A stretch of DNA of 64,000 nt from Halospeciosus flavus (GTDB taxonomy: Archaea; Halobacteriota; Halobacteria; Halobacteriales; Halobacteriaceae): contig NZ_CP122312.1 in the NCBI RefSeq assembly GCF_029814175.1, forward strand, positions 310,001 to 374,000. The letters are read 5' to 3'. The position numbers and the translations under genes are program-made. Positions 26,891 to 35,850 of this stretch are shown here, piece by piece. The notes under the pieces are model-generated. The model did not search any database and had not been told where the DNA came from. It worked only from the letters and a program-made list of their open reading frames with translations. Numbering within the stretch: position 1 is the first letter of the stretch; each line of letters begins with the position of its first letter.

Positions 26891-27807
26891 GCCGAATCCG
26901 TCGCCCGGCCCGCGCCGCCGAGGGGGCCGAGCGGTTGCTCCTCGAGGTACGCCCGGGGCGTGCCGACCCACGCCCCCATCTCCAGCGCGCGTTCGACGAG
27001 GTGACGGTAGAGTCTGCTGTAGCCGGGGAACTCGCGCTCGCTGAACAGTCGCGGGTGCCAGAGCGCGGTGAAGACGGCCCCCTCCCGCTCGGCCTCCCCG
27101 AGCAGGCGTTCGCAGGCCGCGATGGCGGCCGGGTACGAGTCGCCGGGGTCCGGGAACGCGATTTCCATCGCGGTCAGCGGGAACACCTGGAACCCCGACA
27201 GTGGCTCCTGCGTCCGGTAGCCGTAGGCGAAGCCGACGTCGTCGGTCAGGCCGAGGCTGGCGTCGTAGTCGAAGCCGAGACCGGCGTGGTGGCGCCACGT
27301 CGCGGGGTCGAGGCGGAGGTGGTGCTGGCGGATGCCCGACACCTCGTGGCCGAGGACCGACTCCAGCGCCCGTTTCTCGGCGGCGAGGCGTGTGGGGTCG
27401 TCGGGCGACCCGTACGAACCGTGGAGGCCCACCTCCCACCCGCCGTCGTCGAGGCGACGGATCACGTCTGCGATCTCGCCGGTCGTCGGGTCGTAGCGGC
27501 CGGCGTGCTCGATCCAGCGCCGGGGCGAGGCGAGCGATTCGGGCGCGTCGCGGAGGAGACTCGGTTCGTCGAGGAAGTAGAACGCCGAGCGAACGCCGAG
27601 GTCGGTTTCGAGGTCCAAGATGCGGTCGAACTGCCAGTAGGGGTCCGCGTCCCCGTTGGCGGCGAGCGTCCGGAGGTGGTAGCCCGCTCGCAAGGGGGAC
27701 CCTCGACCGAGCGCCCCCAGCGCGCCCGAAATCGCCTGGTAGGTCTTGGTCGGCCGGTCGACGTCGTGGGTGAGACAGAGCGCGAAGGGGTACTCTTCAC
27801 TCGACAC
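26887..27807 (-). CDS. Polysaccharide deacetylase-family protein
   Basis: 306 residues from the GTG at 27807, overlapping the preceding epimerase gene by 11 nt. NodB signatures: ALCLTHDVDRPTKTYQ (Asp pair), RSAFYFLDEPS, WEVGLHGSYGSPDD (metal ligands), and a late FTALWHPRLF strand. Cytosolic. Last gene of the eight-gene run that starts at 34.15 kb. In the context of an N-acetylated aminosugar pathway it may remove an acetyl group from a glycan intermediate, but family members also act on other amides. Confidence 0.82.
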   Translation of the reverse strand: MSSEEYPFALCLTHDVDRPTKTYQAISGALGALGRGSPLRAGYHLRTLAANGDADPYWQFDRILDLETDLGVRSAFYFLDEPSLLRDAPESLASPRRWIEHAGRYDPTTGEIADVIRRLDDGGWEVGLHGSYGSPDDPTRLAAEKRALESVLGHEVSGIRQHHLRLDPATWRHHAGLGFDYDASLGLTDDVGFAYGYRTQEPLSGFQVFPLTAMEIAFPDPGDSYPAAIAACERLLGEAEREGAVFTALWHPRLFSEREFPGYSRLYRHLVERALEMGAWVGTPRAYLEEQPLGPLGGAGRATDSA

Positions 27808-28864
27808 GGTCGAGCGCCTCCGCGATGCGGCCTGCGGCGTCGCCGTCGCCGTAGAGTGAGGGTTTCTCGGGGCGTGGCCGCTCACCGTCGAGGGCGTCGA
27901 CGATAGCCGCGGTGTCGGCGCCGACGAGGGTGTTCCACCTGGCGTCGACCGTCTCGACCCACTCCGTCTCCTCGCGGAGCGTGACACAGGGCGTGTCGAG
28001 GTAGAACGCCTCCTTCTGGACGCCGCCCGAGTCGGTGGCGACGGTCCGCGCCGCCGAGAGCAGGCGGAGGAAGTCGAGGTAGCCCAGCGGGTCGACCAGG
28101 TCGAGTTCGGCGGCCGCGCGCTCGGCGAGTCCGTACTCGTCGAGGGCGTTCTCGGTCCGCGGGTGGAGCGGGAGGACGACGGGGTCGTCGGTCGCGGCCA
28201 GGCCGTCGAGGACGCTCGCGAGGCGCTCAGGGTCGTCCGTGTTCGCCGCGCGGTGGACGGTCGCGAGGACGAACTCGTCGGGGTCGACGCCGTGGTCGTC
28301 GAGCGCGGTCGACCCGCCGAAATCGCGGTCGCGGGCCGCGAGGACGGCGTCGTACATCACGTCGCCCGTGACGAACACCTCGCCGGCGACGCCCTCGGCG
28401 CGGAGTTGGTCGGCCGCACCCTCGGCGGGGGCGTAGTTGTGGTCGGCCACGTGGTCGGTGAGCAGGCGGTTCACCTCCTCGGGCATCGAGCGGTCGCCGC
28501 TGCGGAGACCCGCCTCGACGTGGGCCAGGGCGGTGTCGCGTTTGCCGGCGACGAGCGCGGCCGCGAGCGTCGAGTTCGTGTCGCCGTAGACGAGGACGAC
28601 GTCCGGGTCCTCGGCGTCGAGGACGTCGTCGAGACGGCGCATCACCGCCGCGGTCTGCTCGCCGTGGGGTGCGGAGCCGACGCCGAGGTTGTAGTCGGGT
28701 TCGGGGATGTCGAGTTCCTCGAAGAACACGTCCGACAGTTCCTCGTCGTAGTGCTGGCCGGTGTGGACCAGCACGCCCTCGTGGCGACGGCGGAGCGCCC
28801 GCGAGACGGGGAACGCCTTGACGAACTGCGGGCGCGCACCGACGACCGAGAGGACGCGCGTCAC
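27797..28864 (-). CDS. wecB: UDP-N-acetylglucosamine 2-epimerase family (WecB/WbpI type)
   Basis: 355 residues. Non-hydrolysing epimerase fold: VLSVVGARPQFVKAFPVSRA, HTGQHYDEELSD, VLVYGDTNSTLAAALVAGKR, HVEAGLRSGDRSMPEEVNR, and DSGGVQKEAFYL near the C-terminus. It inverts C2 of UDP-GlcNAc or of the diacetamido-uronate derivative. Because dehydrogenase, 3-oxidoreductase, aminotransferase and acyltransferase genes precede it in one operon, a WbpI-like role on UDP-GlcNAc3NAcA is as likely as the classical one. A second copy lies at 40.4 kb. Start overlaps the GT2 gene's stop (ATGA). Confidence 0.9.
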   Translation of the reverse strand: MTRVLSVVGARPQFVKAFPVSRALRRRHEGVLVHTGQHYDEELSDVFFEELDIPEPDYNLGVGSAPHGEQTAAVMRRLDDVLDAEDPDVVLVYGDTNSTLAAALVAGKRDTALAHVEAGLRSGDRSMPEEVNRLLTDHVADHNYAPAEGAADQLRAEGVAGEVFVTGDVMYDAVLAARDRDFGGSTALDDHGVDPDEFVLATVHRAANTDDPERLASVLDGLAATDDPVVLPLHPRTENALDEYGLAERAAAELDLVDPLGYLDFLRLLSAARTVATDSGGVQKEAFYLDTPCVTLREETEWVETVDARWNTLVGADTAAIVDALDGERPRPEKPSLYGDGDAAGRIAEALDRVE

Positions 28865-29898
28865 GGCTCCACCTCCAGGGGGTCGTTCTCGTGGACGTCG
28901 AGGACGACCGCCACCAGCAGGACGAACGCGCCGACGAGGAACGAGAGCGCCGCGAGGAGGCCACCGAGGAGGGCCCGACCGCCATCGAGCGGTCCGGCGG
29001 CCGCGACGAGGGAGAGTCCACCGACGAGCAGGCCCGCGACGCCCAACGGGTAGCAGAAGACGAGCGGGTGGAAGTCGAAGACGAGGTAGCGCAACAGCAG
29101 TCGCCGGCCGAAGTTCCGCGCGAGGAGCAGCGACAGCGAGGGGACGAAGGTGGAGTAGGCGATGTCGCTTCGCTCGTCGCCGTAGACGGCGGTGTGGGGG
29201 ACGTTCGCGACGCGAGCGGACCGGACGTTCAGCGCCGTGAGCAGGTCGTTGAGGAAACCGTAGTCGTCGTAGAGGTCGTCCAGGTCGACCTGGTCGAGCG
29301 TCTCGGCGGCGATGGCGGTGTAGCCGTTCTGCGAGTCGGTCATCCGCCAGTAGCCGCTCGCGCCCTTCGTGAGCATCGTGAGCAGGCCGTTGCCGAACAG
29401 CCGCCAGGTCGACATCTCCGCGCAGGTCTGGCGCGACTGGAGGCGGTCGCCCTTGGCGTAGTCCGCCCGTCCGTCGACGATGGGGTCGAGCAGGCGGTCG
29501 AGCACGTCGGGGTCCATCTGGCCGTCGCCGTTCATCACCGCGACGATGTCACACCCGTCTTCGAGCGCCCGCCGGTAGCCGGTCTTCACGGCCGCGCCGA
29601 CGCCGCGGTTCGTCTCGTGGCGGAGCGGGACGATACGCCCGTACCCGTCGGCGACCGGTGTCTCTCCACCTCCAGTCATCGAGTCGGCGGACGGTTCGGC
29701 CGGTACCGGGTCGGCCCCGTCGCGGTCGACCGGGCCGTCGACGCGGTCGCGGATCTCCCGCCACGTCCCGTCCCGCGAACCGTCGTCGACGGGGTAGACT
29801 CGGTCGACGTACGCGGGGACGGTGTCGACGACGTCGCCGACGAACCCCTCCTCGTTGTACGCCGGGACGACGACGCCGACGGTGTGCTCGCGGTACAT
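28861..29898 (-). CDS. GT2 glycosyltransferase with C-terminal membrane helices (DPM-like)
   Basis: 345 residues from the ATG at 29898. GT-A fold: GVVVPAYNEEGFVGDVVDTV, PVDDGSRDGTW, METAL-binding DGQMDPDVLDRLLDPI, and the acceptor segment TDSQNGYTAIAAETL. Two hydrophobic hairpins at residues about 270-335 anchor it in the membrane, as in dolichol-phosphate glycosyltransferases. It probably moves a sugar from a nucleotide donor to a lipid phosphate. It is embedded in the aminosugar operon with 4-nt overlaps on both sides. Confidence 0.87.
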   Translation of the reverse strand: MYREHTVGVVVPAYNEEGFVGDVVDTVPAYVDRVYPVDDGSRDGTWREIRDRVDGPVDRDGADPVPAEPSADSMTGGGETPVADGYGRIVPLRHETNRGVGAAVKTGYRRALEDGCDIVAVMNGDGQMDPDVLDRLLDPIVDGRADYAKGDRLQSRQTCAEMSTWRLFGNGLLTMLTKGASGYWRMTDSQNGYTAIAAETLDQVDLDDLYDDYGFLNDLLTALNVRSARVANVPHTAVYGDERSDIAYSTFVPSLSLLLARNFGRRLLLRYLVFDFHPLVFCYPLGVAGLLVGGLSLVAAAGPLDGGRALLGGLLAALSFLVGAFVLLVAVVLDVHENDPLEVEP

Positions 29899-31303
29899 CA
29901 CTCCCACCCCCGCCCGAGCGTGTAGGTCGGGTGTGGCGTCCCGTCGTCGAGGGCGTCGCGCCCGTCGAAGACGACCGGGTCGTCGAACGCCGACCAGTCG
30001 AGCGACTCGAACTCGCGGTGGGGCGTGACGACGACGACCGCGTCGGGGTCCCGGGACGTCGCGTCCGCCGGCGGGACGACCGGTGCCGCGAACGTCTCGG
30101 CCTCGCGTTCGTCGGCGGCGACGAAGGGGTCGGTCGCGACGACGGCCGCCCCCGCCGCGTTCAGGGCGTCGACCAACGGACGGGCCGGTGTCGCGCGGGT
30201 CTCGGCGACGTCGGCGCGGTACGTCAGTCCGAGGACCAGCACCTCGGCCCCGTCGAGGGAGACCCCTCCTCGGCGAGGGCCTCACGGAGTCGCTCGGCGG
30301 TGTAGTCGGGCATCCCGTCGTTGACCGCTCGCGCGGTCGACAGCAGGGGAGTCTCCCCCTCGACGCGGTCCATCAGGAAGTGGGGGTACCACGGGATACA
30401 GTGGCCGCCGACGCCCGGTCCGGGGTCGTGGAGGTCGCAGTAGGGTTGGGTGTTCGCCGCCGCGATGGCCTCGCGGACGTCGATGCCGAGGTCCGCGGTC
30501 TGACTGGCGAGTTCGTTCGCCAGCGCGATGTTCACGTCGCGGTAGACACCTTCGAACACCTTCGACGCGGCCGCGGTGGCCGCGTCCGCGACCGGGTGGA
30601 CTTCCGAGTCGACGAGCGTGTCGTAGACGAGGCGGGCGACTCGCGTCGACTCGTCGTCGGCCCCGCCGACCACGCGTGGGTGGGTTCCGCGGACGTCGTC
30701 GAGTGCGCGCCCGCTCGACACCCGTTCGGGACAGGCCGCGACCCCGAATTGCGTGGGGTTGAGACCGCTCTCGGCGGCGAGTCGCGGCCGGACGCGCTCG
30801 GCACAGGTCCCGGGAGGGACGGTACACTCGACGAAGACGGCGTCGCCGGGGTCGAGTCCGTCACCGATTGCCTCGGTGACGGCATCGAGGTGCGAGAGGT
30901 CCGGTTTCGGGTCCGTGTCGGAATCGGGTCCGCCGTCGGAATCGCCACCGTCGGCGAGTGGTGTCGGGACGACCACGACGTGCAGGGCGGCGGCCGAGGC
31001 GGCCTCGCTGGCGTCCGTCGTCGCCCGCAACCGCCCGCGAGCGACCTGTTCGGCCAGCGCCTCGTCGAGTCCGGGTTCGCGGGCGACCGGCGAGTCGCCG
31101 CCGTTCACCTGTGAGACGACCGACGGGTCGACGTCGACGCCGACGACGTTCCCCGTCCGCTCCGCGTAGACGGTGGCGACCGGCAGGCCGAGTTTGCCGA
31201 GACCGTACACCGCGACCGGGACCGACCCGTCGGTGAGCGCCGTCCGCTGGACGTCCTCCGGAGCGTCGCTCCCGTAGAGCGCCGCCGGCCGGTCGGCCGT
31301 CAC
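29898..31303 (-). pseudogene. UDP-N-acetyl-sugar 6-dehydrogenase (WbpA/WecC type), one frameshift
   Basis: Two adjoining frames together encode one dehydrogenase of about 468 residues. Frame 1, from the GTG at 31303, has VAVYGLGKLGLPVATVYAE, FVECTVPPGTCAERV, CPERVSSGRALDD and the catalytic Cys in GVGGHCIPWYPHF. It then runs off frame near 30265, and the C-terminal domain resumes in another frame with EVLVLGLTYRADVAETR. One G is missing from a G4 run (CCCC on the plus strand at 30263-30266); five would restore GVSLDGAEVLVLGL. Both ends overlap neighbours by 4 nt, which suggests a normal operon gene and either a sequencing error or recent decay. Confidence 0.85.
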
Positions 31304-32286
31304 TTCACCACCTCCGGGACTTCGGTCGACTCGGGCGTCCGCTCCGCCTGGCCCGCGATTCGCTGGGCCAACTGGACGGCGCGGAGGGCGTCCTGGCCAC
31401 TCACACGCGGGTCTCCGGCCTCCTCGACAGTATCGACGAACGACGACAGTTCGCGTTTGAGTGGCTCGTCGGAGGCGATGAGCGGGCGTTCGGTGACACT
31501 CTCGTGGCGGTAGTGGACGTCGCCGTCGCTGGACTCGTACTCTGGCCGGGAGTGGCGGTGGGCCTGGAGCGTCTGGTCGGTGTAGTCCACCTCGAAGAGA
31601 CGGTCGCGAGTCGTCACGTCGAGGGTCCGGACCTTCCGCTGGGTGACGCGACTGGCGGTCAGCGTGGCGACGAGACCGTCCTCGAAGGCGAGTTGTGCGG
31701 TGGCGTAGCCGCCGTCGGCCGTCCCCGAGGCCGACACGGAGGCGAGCGGGGCGTCGGCCAGCGCCAGCACCACGTCGATGTCGTGGATCATCAAATCGAG
31801 GACGACGCCGTCGCCGACGTCGCGGTCGAGCGGCGGGCCGAGTCGGTGGGCCTCGACGGCGAGTGGGCGTTCCCCGTCCAGCAGGTCGAACAGCGCGTCG
31901 ATTGCCGGGTTGAACCGCTCGACGTGGCCAACCTGGACCGTCACGTTTCGCTCGTCGGCCGCCGCGAGGAGGTCCGCGCCGACCTCGGCGTCGGCGACGA
32001 ACGGCTTCTCGACGAGGACGTCGACGCCGGCGTCGATGCACCGCCGAACGACGTCGGCGTGTGCGGGCGTCGGGACGGCGACCGAGACGGCGTCCGCACG
32101 GTCGAGGAGGGCCGACAGCGAGTGCACTTCGGTGCCGTACTCGCTGGCTACTTCTCGCGCGCGGTCGGTCGCTTCGTCGGTGACGCCCACGAGGTCGGCC
32201 CCGGGGAGCGACCCGTAGACCCGCGCGTGGTTGCGTCCCATCGACCCCACGCCGACGACGCCGACGGAGAGCGGACGGTCGCTCAC
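31300..32286 (-). CDS. Gfo/Idh/MocA-family oxidoreductase (WbpB-like)
   Basis: 328 residues from the GTG at 32286 (GTGA overlap with the aminotransferase). N-terminal NAD(P) domain VGVVGVGSMGRNHARVYGSL; DVLVEKPFVADAEVG is the EKP motif with catalytic Lys; VGHVERFNPAI and LDLMIHDIDVVLAL are typical of the sugar-3-dehydrogenase branch. In the WbpABEDI pathway this enzyme oxidises C3 of UDP-GlcNAcA to a ketone for transamination. Position between aminotransferase and 6-dehydrogenase supports that role. Confidence 0.87.
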   Translation of the reverse strand: MSDRPLSVGVVGVGSMGRNHARVYGSLPGADLVGVTDEATDRAREVASEYGTEVHSLSALLDRADAVSVAVPTPAHADVVRRCIDAGVDVLVEKPFVADAEVGADLLAAADERNVTVQVGHVERFNPAIDALFDLLDGERPLAVEAHRLGPPLDRDVGDGVVLDLMIHDIDVVLALADAPLASVSASGTADGGYATAQLAFEDGLVATLTASRVTQRKVRTLDVTTRDRLFEVDYTDQTLQAHRHSRPEYESSDGDVHYRHESVTERPLIASDEPLKRELSSFVDTVEEAGDPRVSGQDALRAVQLAQRIAGQAERTPESTEVPEVVK

Positions 32287-33440
32287 GTGTCTCCCTCCGT
32301 TCGGGTCGCCAGTGTGGTCGGCCCCGAACCCGAGCACGACTGCCGGTCGGACTCCTCGGCGTAGTCGCGGACGGCGGCGACGACCCGGTCGAGGTCGGCC
32401 CGGTCGAGTGCGGGGTGGACCGGGAGCGAGACGACCTCGTTGGCGGCGCGTTCGGCGTGTGAGAGGTCGGCGTCGACGTCGACGCCGTCGTAGGCCGGTT
32501 CCTGGTGGATGGGCGTCGGGTAGTAGACCGCGGTGTCGACGCCGGCGTCGGCGAGTACCTCGCGGAACTGCGCGCGGTCGTCGGTGCGGACCGTGTACTG
32601 GTTGTAGACGTGCGTGCGCCCGGGGGGGTCGGTCGGCGTCGTGACCGGGAGGTCGGCGAGTGCGTCGGTCAGGTACCGAGCGTGGTCACGACGGGTCTCG
32701 GTGAAATCGGGGAGTCGGTCGAGTTGGACCCGGCCGATGGCGGCCGCGACGCTCGTCATCCGGAAGTTGTGTCCGAGCGTCTCGTGAGTGCCGTCGGCCG
32801 CCTGCCCGTGGTCGACGAACTGCCGAACGCGGTCGGCGGTCTCCGCATCGTCGGTGACGACCATCCCGCCCTCGCCGGCGGTCGCGTTCTTCGTCGGGTA
32901 GAAACTGAAACAGCCGACGTCGCCGAACGACCCGACGCGCTCGCCCTCGAAGGTGGCGCCGTGGGCCTGACAGGCGTCCTCGACCAGTGCGACGTCGTGT
33001 TCGTCGGCGAGGTCGCGGAGGCGGCCGACGTCCGCCGGGAGTCCGTACAGGTGGACCACGACGACGGCGTCGATGTCTCCACCCGACTCGCGCAGGCGGG
33101 CGGCGAGCGCGTCCGCGTCGAGTGCATAGGTCTCGGGGTCGACGTCGACGAATCCGACGTCGGCGCCGCAGTGTCGAACCGCGTTGGCGGTCGCGACGAA
33201 CGAGAATGGCGTCGTGAGTACCCGGTCGCCCGACCCGATGCCGAGCGCGTGGAGCGCCGCGTGGAGCGCCGTCGTCCCGTTGGAGGTGGCGACGCCATGG
33301 GCGGTTCCACAGAAGTCCGCGAACTCGTCCTCGAAGCGCCGGACCTCCGGGCCGTCGGCGAGTTGTCCGTCGTCGACGACCGCCTCGACGCGCTCTTTCT
33401 CCGCCTGCCCGAGCACTGGGTCGGCGATGGGGACCGTCAC
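32283..33440 (-). CDS. DegT/DnrJ/EryC1-family sugar aminotransferase (WbpE-like)
   Basis: 385 residues from the GTG at 33440. PLP fold-type I: VATSNGTTALHAALHALGIG, TTPFSFVATANAV, LVEDACQAHGATFEG, and the PLP lysine in FSFYPTKNATAGEGGMV; NFRMTSVAAAIGRVQL and YYPTPIHQEPAY complete the pattern. Transfers an amino group from glutamate to a keto-sugar nucleotide. Overlaps neighbours by 4 nt on both sides. The adjacent acyltransferase and 3-oxidoreductase make C3 of a UDP-hexuronate the likely target. Confidence 0.92.
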   Translation of the reverse strand: MTVPIADPVLGQAEKERVEAVVDDGQLADGPEVRRFEDEFADFCGTAHGVATSNGTTALHAALHALGIGSGDRVLTTPFSFVATANAVRHCGADVGFVDVDPETYALDADALAARLRESGGDIDAVVVVHLYGLPADVGRLRDLADEHDVALVEDACQAHGATFEGERVGSFGDVGCFSFYPTKNATAGEGGMVVTDDAETADRVRQFVDHGQAADGTHETLGHNFRMTSVAAAIGRVQLDRLPDFTETRRDHARYLTDALADLPVTTPTDPPGRTHVYNQYTVRTDDRAQFREVLADAGVDTAVYYPTPIHQEPAYDGVDVDADLSHAERAANEVVSLPVHPALDRADLDRVVAAVRDYAEESDRQSCSGSGPTTLATRTEGDT

Positions 33441-34027
33441 AGGTCGTTCACCCCACGAAGCGCTTCCGGGAGCGGGCGGTGGTCCGCCGGCGCACCCACG
33501 GCAAGCGTCCGCTCGGGCACGTCCTCGGTGACGACCGAACCGGCCGCGACGAAGGCGCCCTCGCCGACGGTCACGTCCGGGAGGAGTGTCGCGTTCGCCC
33601 CGACGGAGACCCCGTCTTCGAGTGTCGGGCCGGCCAGGTCGACCGACTGCCGGACGGGGTAGGGGTCGTTCGTCAGGACCGCACCGGGACCGACGAACAC
33701 GTCGTCGCCGAGCGTCGTCTCCCGCGGGAGGTAGACGTTCGTCTGGAGGCTGACCCGCGAGCCAATCTCGGTCGCGCCGTCGACGACCGTATTCGTCCCG
33801 ACGAGGACGTCGTCGCCGAGCGTCGTCTCCTCGCGAACGAGAGCGTTGTGCCCGGTCGTGAAGCCGTCGCCCGCGGTGACGTCGCCGTAGACGACAGTCC
33901 CAGAGCGGACGACGGCGTGGTCGCCGAGTTCGGTCGGCGCGCCACCCCCACAGCAGAGTCGGGCGTCGGGCGCGACGGCGACGTCTTCGCCCAGTCGGGC
34001 CGTCGACTCGTGGTCGCCCCGGCTCAT
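33437..34027 (-). CDS. Hexapeptide-repeat (left-handed beta-helix) N-acyltransferase (WbpD-like)
   Basis: 196 residues from the ATG at 34027. Successive hexapeptide turns (LGDHAVVRSGTVVYGDVTAG, LGDDVLVGTNTVVDG, LGDDVFVGPGAVLTND, LEDGVSVGANATLLPDVTVG, EGAFVAAGSVVTEDVP) form a left-handed beta helix. Such trimeric enzymes acetylate the sugar amine made by a DegT partner. The preceding 42-residue ORF ends in its start codon (ATGA). Acetyl-CoA as donor is inferred from the family. Confidence 0.88.
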   Translation of the reverse strand: MSRGDHESTARLGEDVAVAPDARLCCGGGAPTELGDHAVVRSGTVVYGDVTAGDGFTTGHNALVREETTLGDDVLVGTNTVVDGATEIGSRVSLQTNVYLPRETTLGDDVFVGPGAVLTNDPYPVRQSVDLAGPTLEDGVSVGANATLLPDVTVGEGAFVAAGSVVTEDVPERTLAVGAPADHRPLPEALRGVNDL

Positions 34028-34152
34028 CGTTCCGTCTCCCGGCGTGTCGCCGTGTGGTCGACACGCTCCAGTTCCACCCACACCTCGTCCCACTGCGTCG
34101 GTCGCTGGCGCGGTGCGGTCGGTCTCGCACGCGCTCGCAGAGACGGCGTCAT
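34024..34152 (-). CDS. 42-residue leader ORF coupled to acyltransferase gene
   Basis: ATG at 34152, 30 nt after the C of the promoter-box TAAC, so it starts where a leaderless transcript would. It encodes 42 residues, Arg-rich at first (MTPSLRARARPTAPRQRP) then TQWDEVWVELERVDHT. The TGA overlaps the next ATG. Could be a small protein or only a translational leader. It is much more basic than the haloarchaeal average, which argues for a leader role. Confidence 0.55.
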   Translation of the reverse strand: MTPSLRARARPTAPRQRPTQWDEVWVELERVDHTATRRETER

Positions 34153-34177
34153 TGTCGAATGAGCGGAGTGGAACGGG

Positions 34178-34198
34178 CTTTGTTATAGAGCGAGTAAG
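34178..34198 (-). promoter_or_regulatory. Shared glycan-gene promoter box, copy 3 (aminosugar operon)
   Basis: Minus strand CTTACTCGCTCTATAACAAA. TAAC ends at 34182. Twelve of the last 13 bases match copies 4 and 5 (CTCTATAACAAAG core). It drives the run of eight ORFs to 26.9 kb. Confidence 0.6.
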
Positions 34199-34227
34199 CC
34201 CGTCTGCCCGCGGTCGCCCCCGGACCG

Positions 34228-34800
34228 TCACTCCGTGCGCCGTCGGACGAACCGCTGGACGGCGTCGAGGGGTGGCGCGCCGTCGGCGACCCAGAGGACC
34301 GTCGCCGTCCCGAGCAGGAAGAGTTCGAAGACGAGGTACTCGACCGCCTCCGGCGTCCCGAGGAACTGGAGGTAGGCGAGGAAGTAGTGTGCGACGGTCC
34401 CCGCGAATCCACCGCTTCCCTCGCCGGAGCCGACGACGAACGGCCAGAGGAAAGCCCGGATAGAGAACCCCCCGTCAGTGAGCGGCCCGTACAGCGCGTC
34501 CGACGGCAGGTGGAGGAGGTAGCTCACGGCGAACGCGGCGCCCACGGACCGCCGATCTCGCCGAGCGGCGACGAACCAGACCGCGACCGCGAGCGGGACG
34601 GCGACGAAGACCGAGTGCGCGACGGACGTCCCGCTCGGGAGGACGTCGAACGCCCACGCGAGTGGTTTGTCGACGAGGTCCGGGAAGGCCGCGCCGACCC
34701 CGACGGCGACGGCGTCGAGCGCGCCGACGCGCCGACCGTGCCACCGGAAGAGTATCGAGACGGCGACGTATCCGACGGCGAGGTGTTCCCACGGCCACAT
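34228..34800 (-). CDS. Membrane protein of metal-dependent hydrolase (YdjM-like) family
   Basis: 190 residues from the ATG at 34800, 2 nt after the DUF1616 gene. Begins MWPWEHLAVGYVAVSILFRW and has DAVAVGVGAAFPDLVDKPLAW, then AHSVFVAVPL, then LLHLPSDALYG: the His/Asp pattern of the YdjM/LexA-regulated membrane hydrolase family, with four or five membrane helices. Probable two-gene operon with DUF1616 under promoter box copy 4. Function in surface assembly is unproven. Confidence 0.8.
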   Translation of the reverse strand: MWPWEHLAVGYVAVSILFRWHGRRVGALDAVAVGVGAAFPDLVDKPLAWAFDVLPSGTSVAHSVFVAVPLAVAVWFVAARRDRRSVGAAFAVSYLLHLPSDALYGPLTDGGFSIRAFLWPFVVGSGEGSGGFAGTVAHYFLAYLQFLGTPEAVEYLVFELFLLGTATVLWVADGAPPLDAVQRFVRRRTE

Positions 34801-34802
34801 GG

Positions 34803-35774
34803 TTAGCCCCGACTGACACGTGCCGGGCGGGTAGTCGTGGCGGTCGTGTTCGAGGCGTTCGTCGGCGTGTTCACCCAGAGCGTGAGTGTTCGATAGTCTT
34901 CGTCCATCGAGGGGTCGTCCGGAATCGACCCACGGTAGAGCGAGAAGACGAGTCGGACGCGCTCGCCGTCGAGCGGGCACGTCGGCGGGTCGGTGATACG
35001 GAGCGACCCGCCCGCCTCGACGCGCTCGGTGAGCCGCGAGAGTTCGACCGCCTCCTCGACCGACCCGCCTGACCCGACGCGTTGACAGGAGTAGACGACG
35101 CCGTAGTCGACGGCGCGCCCCTCGTGGTTCACGAGGCGGTAGACGAGTGGGTCGACGTCGCCCGCGTTCCGGTCGGTCGGGTAGTTGCCGGCGACGAGGG
35201 CGCCAGACTCGTTCTCCGTGAAGAGGGCCGTCTCTGTGTAGGTGGTACCGTCGTACGGTGCGACGACCCCGATCAGGAGCGCCGTCGTCGCGAGGACGGC
35301 TGTGGCGACGACCGCGATACGGAGACCGGTGTCGAGGGGTGTCTCACCGGAGACCCACCGTTCGACCCTGTCGGCGTCGAGCGAGTCGAACTGTCCGTCG
35401 CCGCTTGTGTCGCTGTCGGCGTCGGCATCCACCTGACGACGGCGAGAGACGCCGATGCCGAGGAGACAGAGCGTGAGGCCCGTGATGGCGACGAGGAACG
35501 GAAGTCGGTCGAGGGGCACGCCGAGTGCGGCGAGTCCCAGTCCGACCAGTGGGACGAGCACGAGGCTGAATCCGAGCGCGGACGCCGCCCGTCGAACCGG
35601 TGAGAGACCGACCGGGAAGAGCGCCGTCGTCAGCGCGTAGCCCGGGAGGAGACCGACGAGCGCGAGCGCGAACGCGAGGCGGAGGGCCGACCCTGCCGGG
35701 AGAACTGTCGTCCCCGCGGCGAGCGTGGCCGTCGCGACACCGGCTGCGACGGCGCGGCGCGACGGCTCAGCCAT
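34803..35774 (-). CDS. DUF1616 membrane protein
   Basis: 323 residues from the ATG at 35774. Four N-terminal helices (GVATATLAAGTTVLPAG, LRLAFALALVGLLPGYALTT, ALGFSLVLVPLVGLGLAALG, FLVAITGLTLCLLGIGV), an acidic linker, a fifth helix (AVVATAVLATTALLIGVVAP) and an extracellular beta domain starting YTETALFTENESG. This is the DUF1616 layout, often found in haloarchaeal N-glycosylation loci. A 12-codon leader ORF overlaps its start. Biochemical role unknown. Confidence 0.85.
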   Translation of the reverse strand: MAEPSRRAVAAGVATATLAAGTTVLPAGSALRLAFALALVGLLPGYALTTALFPVGLSPVRRAASALGFSLVLVPLVGLGLAALGVPLDRLPFLVAITGLTLCLLGIGVSRRRQVDADADSDTSGDGQFDSLDADRVERWVSGETPLDTGLRIAVVATAVLATTALLIGVVAPYDGTTYTETALFTENESGALVAGNYPTDRNAGDVDPLVYRLVNHEGRAVDYGVVYSCQRVGSGGSVEEAVELSRLTERVEAGGSLRITDPPTCPLDGERVRLVFSLYRGSIPDDPSMDEDYRTLTLWVNTPTNASNTTATTTRPARVSRG

Positions 35775-35805
35775 CTTCGACCACACGTGCCGACGAGTAT
35801 CGCAC
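35767..35805 (-). CDS. 12-residue leader ORF overlapping DUF1616 start
   Basis: GTG at 35805 lies 29 nt after the C of the promoter-box TAAC. The frame reads VRYSSARVVEDG and its TGA overlaps the first 8 nt of the DUF1616 gene (ATGGCTGA). Same arrangement as the other leader ORFs; too short for an independent protein. Confidence 0.45.
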   Translation of the reverse strand: MRYSSARVVEDG

Positions 35806-35829
35806 GTCTGACTCTCTGCGGCGTTCGGC

Positions 35830-35850
35830 TTTCGTTATAGAGTCTGTAAC
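35830..35850 (-). promoter_or_regulatory. Shared glycan-gene promoter box, copy 4 (DUF1616 unit)
   Basis: Minus strand GTTACAGACTCTATAACGAA, GTTA-N9-TAAC. TAAC ends at 35834. One base differs from the AAA tail of the other copies. Confidence 0.6.
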
